Shown here: positions 1-9,119 of the stretch, one piece after another | Numbering within the stretch: position 1 is the first letter of the stretch | Layout of the letters: each line of letters opens with the position of its first letter | Source of the DNA: Methylobacterium durans | GTDB lineage: Bacteria; Pseudomonadota; Alphaproteobacteria; Rhizobiales; Beijerinckiaceae | Assembly (NCBI RefSeq): GCF_003173715.1 | Contig: NZ_CP029550.1 | Coordinates: forward strand, 4,697,501-4,761,500 | Direction: 5' to 3' | Length of the DNA stretch: 64,000 nucleotides | Program-made: the position numbers and the translations under genes | The notes under the pieces: model-generated | What the model was told of the DNA's origin: nothing | The model's input: only the letters and a program-made list of their open reading frames with translations | The model's database searches: none

Positions 1-603
1 CTGGATCGCCGGCCTCACGTCACGGAGCGTGGGTTGCCGCCTCCGGCCCGGCCCGCCCCCGGCCAGACCGTCCCTCACCCGTGCCAGCTCCTTGGGCGTC
101 AGGTCGGAATCCCGGCGAAGGGACACCATCGCGCTGAGCGCCGCGAACCGGAAGAACTCCCACTGCCCGGTGCGGGAGATCACGGCCGCGACGTCGTCGT
201 CGTCCTCGGTGCGCTCGAACAGGTCGGCGTAGAGGAGCTCGACGGCGCCAGGGCGGGCGGACACGCGCAGCCACCAAGTCGTCATCGGGATCACGACGCG
301 AAGCAACTCCTCGAAGGTCAGGCGCGCGCAGACGGTCCCGTTGATGTAGGCGACGTGGGCCCGCGCCGCGGCACGCCCGTCCAGGCGCTGCAGGCGCTCG
401 CGCAGGTTCCGCGCGATCTCGCCCGGCCGGGACCCCGACGTGGGCGTGAGGATGAGGTCGACGGGCGCCTCCGGCCTGCGGAGGAACGAGATCCAGACGT
501 TCGGGAGGATCGGGCTGTCCTGCGTGTAGCGCTGGTGCCCGAACGTGGCGAGGACCAAGCGATGGAAGGCGTCGTCGCCGCCCTCGGCCGGTGTGCGCGC
601 CAT
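1..603 (-). CDS. Partial protein of unknown function, cut by the window edge
   Basis: An open frame on the minus strand starts with ATG at 601-603 and runs off the left edge, so the C-terminus is missing. The visible 200 residues read as an ordinary soluble protein with features such as RYTQDSPILPNVWISFL, AYINGTVCARLTFEELLR and TTWWLRVSARPG. The opposite and shifted frames are Arg/Pro-rich shadows. I do not recognise the family with confidence. It is divergent from the SIR2-like gene at 1066, with about 460 bp between them. Given its neighbours it may belong to an accessory or defence cluster, but that is only context. Confidence 0.55.
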   Translation of the reverse strand, partial: MARTPAEGGDDAFHRLVLATFGHQRYTQDSPILPNVWISFLRRPEAPVDLILTPTSGSRPGEIARNLRERLQRLDGRAAARAHVAYINGTVCARLTFEELLRVVIPMTTWWLRVSARPGAVELLYADLFERTEDDDDVAAVISRTGQWEFFRFAALSAMVSLRRDSDLTPKELARVRDGLAGGGPGRRRQPTLRDVRPAIQ

Positions 604-1065
604 GTGCTCCCCCGTGCCGGCCCGGATCCCGCGGCCTCGCGCCCAAGCCCGCCTTGCCGCGGCGCCGGAGCGTTGGCGGCGCGCCAGACTGCCACGGCTC
701 GATAGGATCGTGCCGTCAATCCTTGCGCACGCTCGAAAGCGTCAAGCGTGGGCCGGCCGTGACGGTACCCGCGGAGGCGCCGTCGCTCCAGGCCGTCCCA
801 GGGTTATGCACGCCCGATGGAAGGCGGGCCGGATGCAGCGCCGTCGCGCCGGGCGATGGCGCTCCGCGGCCGCGTCCCGGCGAGGGCTCTCGCCGGACCC
901 GCGCGGGCATGGCGCTGGCGCAAAGCGGGGCCGTCAGGCCACGGCGCCCGCGCGGAGCCTTGGCGCTGGCCTCGGCGCTCGCCGCATGGTTATGCGCAGG
1001 GAGGAATACGGACGGGCCGCGGTCGGACGCCGGGAGCGGGCCGACGTGACAGGGCAGGGTGCGGG
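604..1065. other. Divergent intergenic region, no gene seen
   Basis: This 462-bp spacer separates two divergent genes and probably carries both promoters. The open frames in it are GC-driven and lack sensible composition. I see no repeat, RNA gene or terminator. Confidence 0.5.
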
Positions 1066-2625
1066 ATGGCGGCGAAACTGAGTTTCTTCTTCGGGGCCGG
1101 GGCCGAGGTCGGCTACGGCATGCCGGCCGGCGGCCGCTTCGCGCTCGACATCTTCCGCCGCAGCATGGACGACGAGCGGGCCCAGTTCCAGAGGATGCGC
1201 GCGGGCATCAATCCGCGGACGGTCTACGCGACCGACTGGCTCCCGCCGGGGTACGAGACCAAGCGCGTGGCCGTCTTCGGCAGCACCGACCGGGCGAGCC
1301 TGTTCGAGGCGAGCCTTGAATACCGGCGCACCCTCGTGCGGGACGGGCTCAACCGTTACGACGAGCTCTGCCGCGAGGTCCTGCGGGGGGCCGGCGTCGA
1401 CGAGCGCGAGTTCAGCGACCTGTTCGAGCGGACGTTCGGGCGGCCGGTCGGCGCCGAGACCTACGCCCAGGAGATCGAGCTGAACCCGAGCCTCGGCGCC
1501 AACGGGTCCGAGTTGTTCCGGTCGGCCTACTTCTCCGCGGCGCTGGACGTCCTGGGCAAGCGACCGCAGGCCACGGGCCTGCGCAACCTGCTGCGGGGCA
1601 CGCTTGAGCTCTACGTCGGCTCGCTCGGCCAGCAGCTCGTGTCCTCGCTCAACGACCAGATCTTCCAGAAGGCCCCCGACATCCCCGTCTTCGACGACCT
1701 CGCCGGCATCTTCCGGCTGGAATACGGCCAGGCCGGCCTCGCGGCGTACCGCCTGGTGCTGGAGGAAACCCGCGCACCGGTGTCCCTGGCCGCAGCCATC
1801 GAGGTCGCGTTCGAGAGCCTCGCCTTCCACGTGATCGAGACGATCATGGCCCAGTGCCTCGACTACCAGGGGCTCGTCGACGGCAACTTCCGCTACCTCT
1901 ACGCGCCCCGCGAATGGGCGAAGTTCTGCAAGATCAGCACCTTCCTGCTCTCGGTCCGCACCTACATCGCCGAGCTCGAAGCGAGGGCGCTCGGCGGCCT
2001 CGACGGCTCTGCCGGGTACTACCACGACGTCCTGGCCTCGCTGACCGAGGGCCGGATCCGGGATGTCCAGGTCGGCACGGCCAACTACACCGCCCTCTTC
2101 GACAGCGTCATGGCGGGCGGGGGCCGTGGCGACGTGCGCGCACGATTCCTGAACGGCAGCGTCCGCGACTTCTACGACCCCTACCGCAACATGATCGTGG
2201 CGCAGGACGCAGGGGCGCTCGACAGGGCGGGCCGCTTCCTGGTCCCCTTCATGTTCACCCAGAGCGGGATCAAGCCGCTGACCTCCGTCGAGATGTCGCG
2301 GCGCTACGTCGACTTCTACGACGCGATGCGGGCCAGCGACGCGGTCGTCGTCCTCGGCTACGGCTTCAACGGAGACGACGGCCACATCAACGGCATGTTC
2401 CGCGCGGTGACGGAGGAGGCCGGGAAGCCCGTCTTCGTCTGTCCCTACGCTCCCGGGGGCCCGGGCGGCGTCGACCTCGCGCGCGAGCGGGAGGAACTCG
2501 CCAGGAAGATCCGGATGGATCGTCCGGACAACCTGACGGTCCTGCCGGTCGGCGGCGACCGGCGCGTCGCCTCGGGCGAGGTCTGGGTCGACAAGATCGC
2601 CGCCAGCATCCCGACGGCGCCGTGA
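1066..2625 (+). CDS. SIR2-like domain protein, defence candidate
   Basis: This is a 519-residue protein. The N-terminus has a Rossmann-type nucleotide loop (FFFGAGAEVGYGMPAG, about residues 7-22). The C-terminal half has a second conserved stretch (VVVLGYGFNGDDGHING, about 428-444). This pairing is typical of SIR2-like proteins, which bind NAD and in several bacterial anti-phage systems deplete it. The ATG at 1066 directly precedes the first motif and has a purine-rich site upstream; longer in-frame extensions are low-complexity and were rejected. The gene stands alone between a divergent unknown gene and the convergent DUF2235 gene. NAD hydrolysis and a defence role are inferred from the family, and no partner protein such as HerA or a TIR protein is adjacent. 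Confidence 0.7.
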   Translation: MAAKLSFFFGAGAEVGYGMPAGGRFALDIFRRSMDDERAQFQRMRAGINPRTVYATDWLPPGYETKRVAVFGSTDRASLFEASLEYRRTLVRDGLNRYDELCREVLRGAGVDEREFSDLFERTFGRPVGAETYAQEIELNPSLGANGSELFRSAYFSAALDVLGKRPQATGLRNLLRGTLELYVGSLGQQLVSSLNDQIFQKAPDIPVFDDLAGIFRLEYGQAGLAAYRLVLEETRAPVSLAAAIEVAFESLAFHVIETIMAQCLDYQGLVDGNFRYLYAPREWAKFCKISTFLLSVRTYIAELEARALGGLDGSAGYYHDVLASLTEGRIRDVQVGTANYTALFDSVMAGGGRGDVRARFLNGSVRDFYDPYRNMIVAQDAGALDRAGRFLVPFMFTQSGIKPLTSVEMSRRYVDFYDAMRASDAVVVLGYGFNGDDGHINGMFRAVTEEAGKPVFVCPYAPGGPGGVDLAREREELARKIRMDRPDNLTVLPVGGDRRVASGEVWVDKIAASIPTAP

Positions 2626-2737
2626 GCCGGAGTGGGCCGACCCCTTTGCCCAGGGTCAACGCGCGTCCCCGCATCCGTGCGGCCCATCCCGAACTCCAAG
2701 GCCGAGACCTGAACCCAGGCGTCGCCCCGTCAGGGGC

Positions 2738-3870
2738 TCATGCGCCGACGGTGGGCGCGCGGTCGCCGGGATCACCGCGGGAGGCGACGAACGTCACGTC
2801 GGCGGGCAGCCTGGCAAGGTAGCCCCCTCCCATCCGCTTCGCCCTCTCGTGCACGAGAGCGCCGCGCGGGAGCGTCCGTCGCCGGAAGAGGTTCATCCGG
2901 CGCTCCCAGGTCCGGCGCGATCCATCGAAGTGCCGCTTCGGCAGGAACTCGGCCGGCCACCAGCGCCAGGTCAGCGATTCATGCATCGCGCCGGTCCCCG
3001 CGACCGGCACAGCGGTCGCGGCCGTCAACGCCGACAGGCGCACCGGGTCGACGCGCAGGCCGAGGGCGATGGCTTCCGCCGCCATCCATCGCAGGGCCAC
3101 CTGCGAGAGCTCGCTCCCGTCCTCCGGGTAGCCGCCGCCGACATCGCAATGCACGCCGGGAAACCAGACCTGCCTGAGATCCTGCGCGGGCTCGCCGGGA
3201 TCCGGGGTGACCTCACGGAACAGGTTGGTGCGGAAGAAGGCCCGCCGCTCGTCGATGGCGATGGCATGCCGGACGTGGTGGATGTCGGGGTTGGCCGCGG
3301 TGTGCGGCAGCCGCAGGGGATTGCCGATCCAGCCGACCGAGCTCACGGTATCCCACACCCCCAGGAAGTAGGGCCTGCAGGCACGCGGCGCGCCGAAGCA
3401 GGCCTTGAAGTCGGCGGCCAGGCGGAAGTAGGCGTCGCGCCCGGCGCTTCCCCTGTCGGAATCCACGCCGGTCAGCATCCGCACCGCATACGGCACGAGG
3501 GCCGCGTTGCCCTTCGGGATGAGCCCGTAGAGACGCAGCAGCGCCGCGACCGCGCGGACCGTGTAGGCCCCCGGCTGAAGCCGAACAGGAACACGCGGTC
3601 GCCCGGCTCGTACTGTTCCATGATGTAGACGTAGGCGTCGCGGATATCCGCGGCCAAGCCGTAGCCGACCGCCTTGCCCAGGAGGCGCGTGGCCCAGCGC
3701 ACCGGACGCGTGAGGGCTCCGGCCGGCTCCATCGTACCGAGGCCGGGATGGTAGTAGGCGACCTGCTCGCTCGGGTCATGCGTCAACGCCGAGAACAGCT
3801 TGACGACGTTCGTCCGGTCGGCGGCGAATTCATTGGCGGTGCCGTCGCAGCAGACGACGATGTTCTTCAC
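2738..3870 (-). CDS. DUF2235 alpha/beta-hydrolase-like protein, one apparent frameshift
   Basis: The start is GTG at 3870 with GGAGG just upstream. The protein opens KNIVVCCDGTANEF, the usual DUF2235 start, and reaches the nucleophile elbow GFSRG. It then shifts frame at the C-run at 3568-3572 and continues (from about AYTVRAV) to 2738 through CRPYFLGVWDTVSSVGW and GVHCDVGGGY. One extra base in the run restores a single product of about 376 residues with the canonical GFSRGAYTVR. DUF2235 includes the Tle1-type lipase fold of type VI secretion effectors, but many members are uncharacterised. No immunity or VgrG gene is adjacent. The frameshift lies in the context GGCCCCCGG, also seen in tnsB, which favours a consensus error over a true pseudogene. 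Confidence 0.75.
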
Positions 3871-4469
3871 GCAGACCTCCCATGGACGGTTTCTCGCGCC
3901 ACCGTGGCACACGGCCAGCGCCGCTTCGCCGAGAGGCCGATGTTCCGACGAAACCGGCGGGCGCGCCATGGCAAAGCCACCGATGGCCTGCAGCAAGGTC
4001 GTGTTTCGGCGGGGACGCCTTCGATCCGATCTGGGCCAGTAGCGCTGCGATGGATGGCGGACGGGGCCGGAGCGCCCTGGGGCCGAACACGATGGCCAAC
4101 GCGCAAGCGGACGACGGTTAACCATCGCGGAAGGAAGTTCGGCTTCGTCGTTGAGCCCGCACCGGCGGCGGTGATATAATTCGCCTCTTGCCGCGTCGAA
4201 ACATCGCTCTCCCGCGCTCCCGCTCGTGGACCCCGGCCCGTTGTCTGTTGTCTGGCGGCGTCCCTGTGGGGGCCGCCGCGAACAAGGCGCCAGGGCAATC
4301 GGCGGACGAAGCCGGAGCGCACGCCTGGCGTGCCCCCGAGGGATGGCTCCGAAGCAGCCGTCAGGCGGGTCGAGCATCCCCGAACCGCGAACAGGGCGAA
4401 CGTCCTTGGGCTGGCCGGGGGTTGTGGGGCCGGATCATCGCAGGGCGCGGCGAGATGGAGACGCAAACC

Positions 4470-4491
4470 AAGGATTGCCGACACAATCCTT
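4470..4491. repeat. Dyad AAGGATT-N8-AATCCTT, copy 1
   Basis: A 7-bp perfect inverted repeat has an 8-base spacer. The same arms and spacing recur at 4544-4565 with a different spacer. Repetition with conserved geometry suggests a protein-binding site rather than a chance hairpin. Confidence 0.5.
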
Positions 4492-4543
4492 ATGCTGCTG
4501 TCCCGATGGGACGCTTGAAAGATCTCAATCGGACCGCAAAGCA

Positions 4544-4565
4544 AAGGATTAGCATTTCAATCCTT
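4544..4565. repeat. Dyad AAGGATT-N8-AATCCTT, copy 2
   Basis: This second copy has identical arms and spacer length to the dyad at 4470-4491 and starts 74 bp after it. No gene start lies directly beside it. Confidence 0.5.
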
Positions 4566-4811
4566 CGAACGCAGTTTTAGCACGAAGAAGCCCGACCGAA
4601 GCCGGAACAGGAACACGAACATCGCGTGACGTCGGCCTCCCGAGACGCCGACACGTCACGGACATACTTCGTGGTCTGAAGATTTTTATTGACGGATCGA
4701 TCCCGAACGGGAATCTCTATCACCGCAGGCCTGGACGGCACTTCGGAGGACGTGTGCGCATGATCGATTCGGCAGGAGGCACGCGCTCGCGCGGACCGCC
4801 GCGAGCAGGCT

Positions 4812-4843
4812 GACACACGCGGTCTTGCAGGACCGCGTGTGTC
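4812..4843. repeat. Perfect 13-bp hairpin
   Basis: Arms GACACACGCGGTC and its exact complement flank a 6-base loop. No T-tract follows on either strand, so a classical terminator is not supported. It could be a transposon or recombinase scar. Confidence 0.5.
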
Positions 4844-5072
4844 GCTAGAGCTCAACCTTCCCCAGGGCCAAACCGCATTCGAACAGCGCCCTGGGGATCC
4901 CGGACCGAACGATGGCCAGCATGACTGGCCACGGGGTTCCGTGCGCTCCTGGGATATCGATCGCACGCTTGATTCGCGGCCGCAAGCCCCGTCTCACGTA
5001 CCCCATCGGTCCGCCCCCGACCCGATGAGCCTGCCCCCGTTGGCCGCTCAGGGTCCGAAGCGGAGTACGACG

Positions 5073-5900
5073 ATGACGCATCGGCAATCCGAACAGCAAC
5101 CCGACGGACCCGCGGAGCCGGCCGCGGATACGCGCCCCGCGCAGCCCGATCTGCCTTTCCACCCCGCCCTGGAGAAGCGCGGGCGGAAACCGAGGCCCAG
5201 GCGAGTGAAGAAACCGACGGGGGAGGGCCCGAACACGCAGGGGCCTGGCTTGGTTCTGCCCCCCGGGGCACGCGACGGGGCTGAGCCCGCGGTCAACCCT
5301 GACAACGCGGCGTCGAGCCTCGGCGACGCAGGCGCGCCCACGCCGCATGCCCGCTTGGATCGGCGCCTCACGATGCAGGGCCTGCGCGTCGGCGGTCTTC
5401 AATACGCTTCTTCCGCCTTGGCCGCTGCGCGAGCAGCCGGGTGCACCCGGATATCTGTCAAGCTCGATCCGACAGACCTCGGCGCGGTGTGGGCGCTGCT
5501 CGATGGCGCGTGGCAGCGGGTGCCCTGCCATTTCAGTGCCGGTGAACCGGCAAGCCAGAGCGCGCACGGTCGCCGTTCATCGCGGCAGGAGGCCGGCGCA
5601 AGCGCCGGCTGGTTGCCGGATGACGCCTCGGCCGGTCCGGTCACGGATCCGGCTAGACGCGCGGGCGCGACCCGCCAGTTGGCGGCGGCGCCGAAGCCGG
5701 GCGAGATCCTGGGCGACGAAACGGGCCCCGGCCAGCCAAGGCTAAAGTCACGTTCCCAGCAAGCGTGGTGCGCCGATGCCCGGCCCATCCCCGCGCCGTC
5801 AGGGCTCCGACAAGCTCTGCTCGCCACCGCGGCGGCGCGACTGCCGGCCGGCGTCGTCACCGCGGCCGCGCCAGACCTCCTGCCCGACCGGAAGGGCTGA
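5073..5900 (+). pseudogene. Remnant with a Mu/TnsB-type transposase C-terminal barrel
   Basis: The frame contains, at about residues 98-150, a stretch (LRVGGLQYASSAL ... RISVKLDPTDLGAVWAL ... WQRVPC) that matches in order the beta-barrel after the DDE core of Mu/TnsB integrases: glycine and tyrosine, then a basic strand with DP.DL, then a W..VP strand. The intact tnsB downstream has the equivalent LNYHSGRL and VRFDPFDLWRIWVL. No DDE catalytic residues are present, and the rest is low-complexity Pro/Ala/Arg sequence. ATG at 5073 has GGAG upstream; GTG at 4839 is an alternative in the same frame. It looks like the decayed tail of an older integrase, but could be a small domesticated protein. 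Confidence 0.4.
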
Positions 5901-6205
5901 CCGGGCGCCTGGAGCAGAGTCAGACCCGAGAGGCTCCGAGGTGCCGGCGAGCGCGCCCGCCGGTGTACGTGGCGGGAGGCGCTCGTGCGGGTGCACGAAC
6001 CATCCGTGCCGTCTCGGGGGATGACGGTTCCGGCGGCACCGAAGCGGCCTGGCTGCCGGCTCGGGACCGTCCGGGCATTGCCGCACAAGCAACGCCGAAT
6101 ACCCCCGGGGGAGCCTGACGCGAGGTTAACCGGCCTCGACTTAGCTTCCCGCGGTACCGCCACAGTGCCGCCTCTGAGCGGACATGAAACCACGGAGATT
6201 CAGAG

Positions 6206-6922
6206 TTGACGTACGCGCGCGCGGCCTCGTTCAGTCCCGACGCCCAGCCAGGCCGCGCGCCCCCGGGAATGGCACCTGGGTGGGCACCGGTCCGAACGGG
6301 TGCGGAGGGTCGGAGCCGGTGGTCCTTCGTGCACCGCCTCTGGTCCCACAGGATGCAGGCCGACGTTCCGTACGAGAGCCTGTTGGAAGCGGACCTGATC
6401 ACCATCCTCTGCGTCGACCCCGCGGTGGAGGGATTCTGGGCGCAGCCTGAAGTGTTCCGCTGGCGGCAGGGCGGGCGAGCGCGCCGCTACGTCCCCGACT
6501 TCCTGATCCTCACCACGGCCGGCGCTCGCACGTACCGCGAGGTCAAACCCCTGCGTCGCCTGCTCAAGGACGCTTCGCTGGGCGGCCGCCGGGTGGCCAT
6601 CGAGGCCGAATGCGAGCGGCGGGGAGCGACGTTCGAGACCTGGACCGAGGCGGAGATCCGGCGATCCCCGCGCCTTGAGAATGCGCGCGAGATCCTTTGC
6701 CACGCCGGACCGGTCTGGGATGAGCCGGCGCTCGCGGCCCTGCGCCGAGCCATTCGGACGGGCATCCATCCTGCGACCGCTGGCGAGCTTCTGCGCTCGG
6801 CCGGCCTCGGCCCGGACGCCTTCGGAACGCTGCTTGGGCTCGTGGCCCTCGACGAGGTGCGGATCGAAATCGACCAACCCCTCGCCCTGCGAAGCCGTCT
6901 CGTCGGCAGGAGGACCGCATGA
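6206..6922 (+). CDS. tnsA: TnsA-like transposon endonuclease
   Basis: This is a 238-residue protein with the TnsA endonuclease core: YESLLEADLITIL (acidic residues 57/61), YVPDFLI (Asp98) and REVKP (Glu112, Lys114), a PD-(D/E)XK arrangement that cuts the 5' ends of the transposon. A helical C-terminal region follows. In Tn7-like elements TnsA works with TnsB to give cut-and-paste excision. The start is TTG at 6206, with GGAG ten bases upstream; no better ATG precedes the core. Its stop overlaps the tnsB start (ATGA), so the two are translationally coupled. It is the first gene of tnsA-tnsB-tnsC-tniQ. Confidence 0.88.
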   Translation: MTYARAASFSPDAQPGRAPPGMAPGWAPVRTGAEGRSRWSFVHRLWSHRMQADVPYESLLEADLITILCVDPAVEGFWAQPEVFRWRQGGRARRYVPDFLILTTAGARTYREVKPLRRLLKDASLGGRRVAIEAECERRGATFETWTEAEIRRSPRLENAREILCHAGPVWDEPALAALRRAIRTGIHPATAGELLRSAGLGPDAFGTLLGLVALDEVRIEIDQPLALRSRLVGRRTA

Positions 6923-9119
6923 GCGCCGTCCAAATCGAGCTCCATCCCGGCGCGCATCTGCACGTGCAACGCGAGGGAAGCCGCCCGGAACTCTGGAAGG
7001 TTCTCAAGCGGAAGCGGAAGGGCTGGCTCGTGCAGCTCGGGGATCAAGACGCGGTCACGTGGTCGGATGACCACATCCACGACCTGCGTCTCGATCATGC
7101 CGTCGAGCTCCACGCCGCCGACCCCGAAGCCGACGAGCACATTGCCTATTGCCTGTCCAAGGCGTTCGAGGCCTTTCCCGAGGACCACAAGGCCATTGCC
7201 CTGCGCCGGGTCGAGTACGTGCGCGAGGTGGACGACTGGCACGGGGCCGGGGAGACGCTGGAGGAAAGCTACGCGTGGGCGGCGCCGCACGTTTTCGAGG
7301 CTTTCGAGCGTGAATGGCGCGAGGAGGACATCGCCTACGCGGCGGCGCTCGCGGAGCGGCGGCGCCAGCGGCAGCGCAAGGCCGCCACCGAGCTGAAACG
7401 GCCGAAGAAGGGGCAGCCCCTCGTCGTTCCGAAGCCGCGCACGGTCGAGCTCTGGTACCGGACCTGGATCACGCACGACCGCGACATTCGCGTCCTGCTA
7501 CCGAATTTCCGTGGGCGGGGCGACCGCAAGCAGCGGTATGCCCACTGGATCTACGTGGAGATGCGGGCGCATATCGAAAAGTATTACCTGGTCAAGGACC
7601 GTCGTCGGCCGCCGCTGACCTATGCGTACGGCAAGTTCGAGGAACATTGCAAAGGCAAGGGCCTCGACGCCGACAAGCCGCGGAAGAAGGGCGGGCAGCG
7701 CCCCTACCCGACCTACCCCGCCTTCCGCACCTTCAAGAACAGCCTGCTAGACGCGCGAGAGGAGATGAAGGTGCGAGAGGGGGGCCGGCCGGCCTACCTC
7801 GCCTTCAACGTTTTCCGGAAGACGGACGCTCTCGCCAAGGTCATGGCGGAAGTCGAGTTCGACCACTCGTTGGTAGACCTCATCGTCGTGGACGAGGAGA
7901 CCGGACGTGCCATCGGAAGGCCCTGGTTCACGGCGGCCCTCGACCGCGCGTCAAGGATGCTGATCGGGTGCCACCTGTCCTTTGAGTTACCCAGCTACGC
8001 GTCGCTTCAGCGCTGCATGGGGCACGCATTCTGGCCGAAGGACCTGCGCGGCATCGAGGGCCTGAGCAATCCCTGGCCCTGCGAGGGCATCCCCGGTCTC
8101 GTGTTCGTCGACAACGGGAAGGAGTTCCGCTCGAAGAGCCTGCGACGCAGTGAAAAGGCGATGAACTTCCGCCTCCGACCGCTGCCCGTGATGGCGCCGT
8201 GGCTGAAGGGCAAGCTCGAAAGGCTGTTCGGCCGGTTCAACGCGCAGGTCTACGGCCACCGCGAGGGCAAGACATTCCACAGCGCGGTGGCGCGCGGTGA
8301 TTACAACGCGATCAAGCGGGCCGAAACGACGCTGACCCAGCTGCGCCGGGACCTGCTCGGCTATATCGTCGACGACTACCACGTCGCCAAGCACAGGACG
8401 CTGGAGGCGCGGCCCCTCGACGTCTGGAACGACCTCGTGGCGCGGCAGGGGGGTGTCCGCGCCGTTCCCTCGCACTCCCAGGTCATCGAACTCATCGGGC
8501 AGGTCAGGGACAGGCCGATCGGCAACACCGGGATCAGCCTGGAAGGCCTGAACTACCACTCGGGGAGGCTGACGGCTTTGCGCGAGCGGCGGGGAGGGCT
8601 GCAGAAGCTCTACCAGGTCCGGTTCGATCCGTTCGATCTTTGGAGGATCTGGGTGCTGGACGAGGATACGGGCGAGCACATCCCGGTCGACTGCACCAAC
8701 CAGGCCATCGCCCGCGGCGTCTCGATCTTTGCGGCCGGCCTGCATCTGCAGGGAGCGCGCAGGGCCGGAAGCGGGCGCTTCGTGACGGAGCAGGACATCC
8801 TCCTGGCCAAGCAACGGGCCGAGGAGGAGAGCGACCGCATCCTCGGAAACGGCAAGTCCCTGACGACCGCGGCGCAAGTCGCCCGGTACCGGCGCGCGAA
8901 CGGGGAATACTTCACGCCCGTCGGCCCCCGGACACGCGGCCGCCGGAGCCGGCCAGCGTCGCCGTCCAGACCGAGCCCGGTGCCGTCGAGACCGTGCCTC
9001 CGGCTCGGGCGACCCCCGCCACCGCGGCCCCGCCCGCACCCCTACCCTCGGCCAGCTCCCTCCACCAGAGCCTGACCGAAGACCTCGATGCCCTCATGGA
9101 CGAATGGAGCCACACATGA
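6919..9119 (+). CDS. tnsB: TnsB-like DDE transposase, C-terminal frameshift probably an error
   Basis: This is a Mu/TnsB-family integrase of about 733 residues. The catalytic triad is visible: Asp325 in LIVVDEETG, Asp398 in VFVDNGKEF and Glu434 in KGKLERLF. The barrel follows (LEGLNYHSGRL, VRFDPFDLW). As written, the frame leaves the expected path at the C-run 8925-8929 and ends at 9075 in Pro/Arg-rich sequence. One added C gives a tail ending SLTEDLDALMDEWSHT that stops at 9117-9119, exactly overlapping the tnsC ATG. That short acidic and aromatic C-terminus resembles the TnsB hook that contacts TnsC. Both the overlap and the tail argue that the longer product is real. ATG at 6919 overlaps the tnsA stop. 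Confidence 0.88.

Larger units (their letters stand above)
3871..5072. other. 1.2-kb non-coding stretch with dyads and a hairpin
   Basis: No convincing gene is found between the DUF2235 start and the Mu-type remnant. The frames present are short or low-complexity. The stretch holds two identical-arm dyads (4470-4491, 4544-4565), an AT-richer patch at 4540-4580 and a perfect 13-bp hairpin at 4812-4843. It may be a scar of earlier transposition. Confidence 0.5.

Noticed and set aside
20..719. Several long Arg/Pro-rich frames at the left edge on both strands
   Set aside because: They overlap a frame with normal protein composition (1-603 minus) and have the typical skew of shadow frames in GC-rich DNA.
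934..2385. 483-residue minus-strand frame opposite the SIR2-like gene
   Set aside because: Composition is Val/Ala/Gly/Glu-rich without any domain; the plus-strand frame carries recognisable SIR2 motifs.
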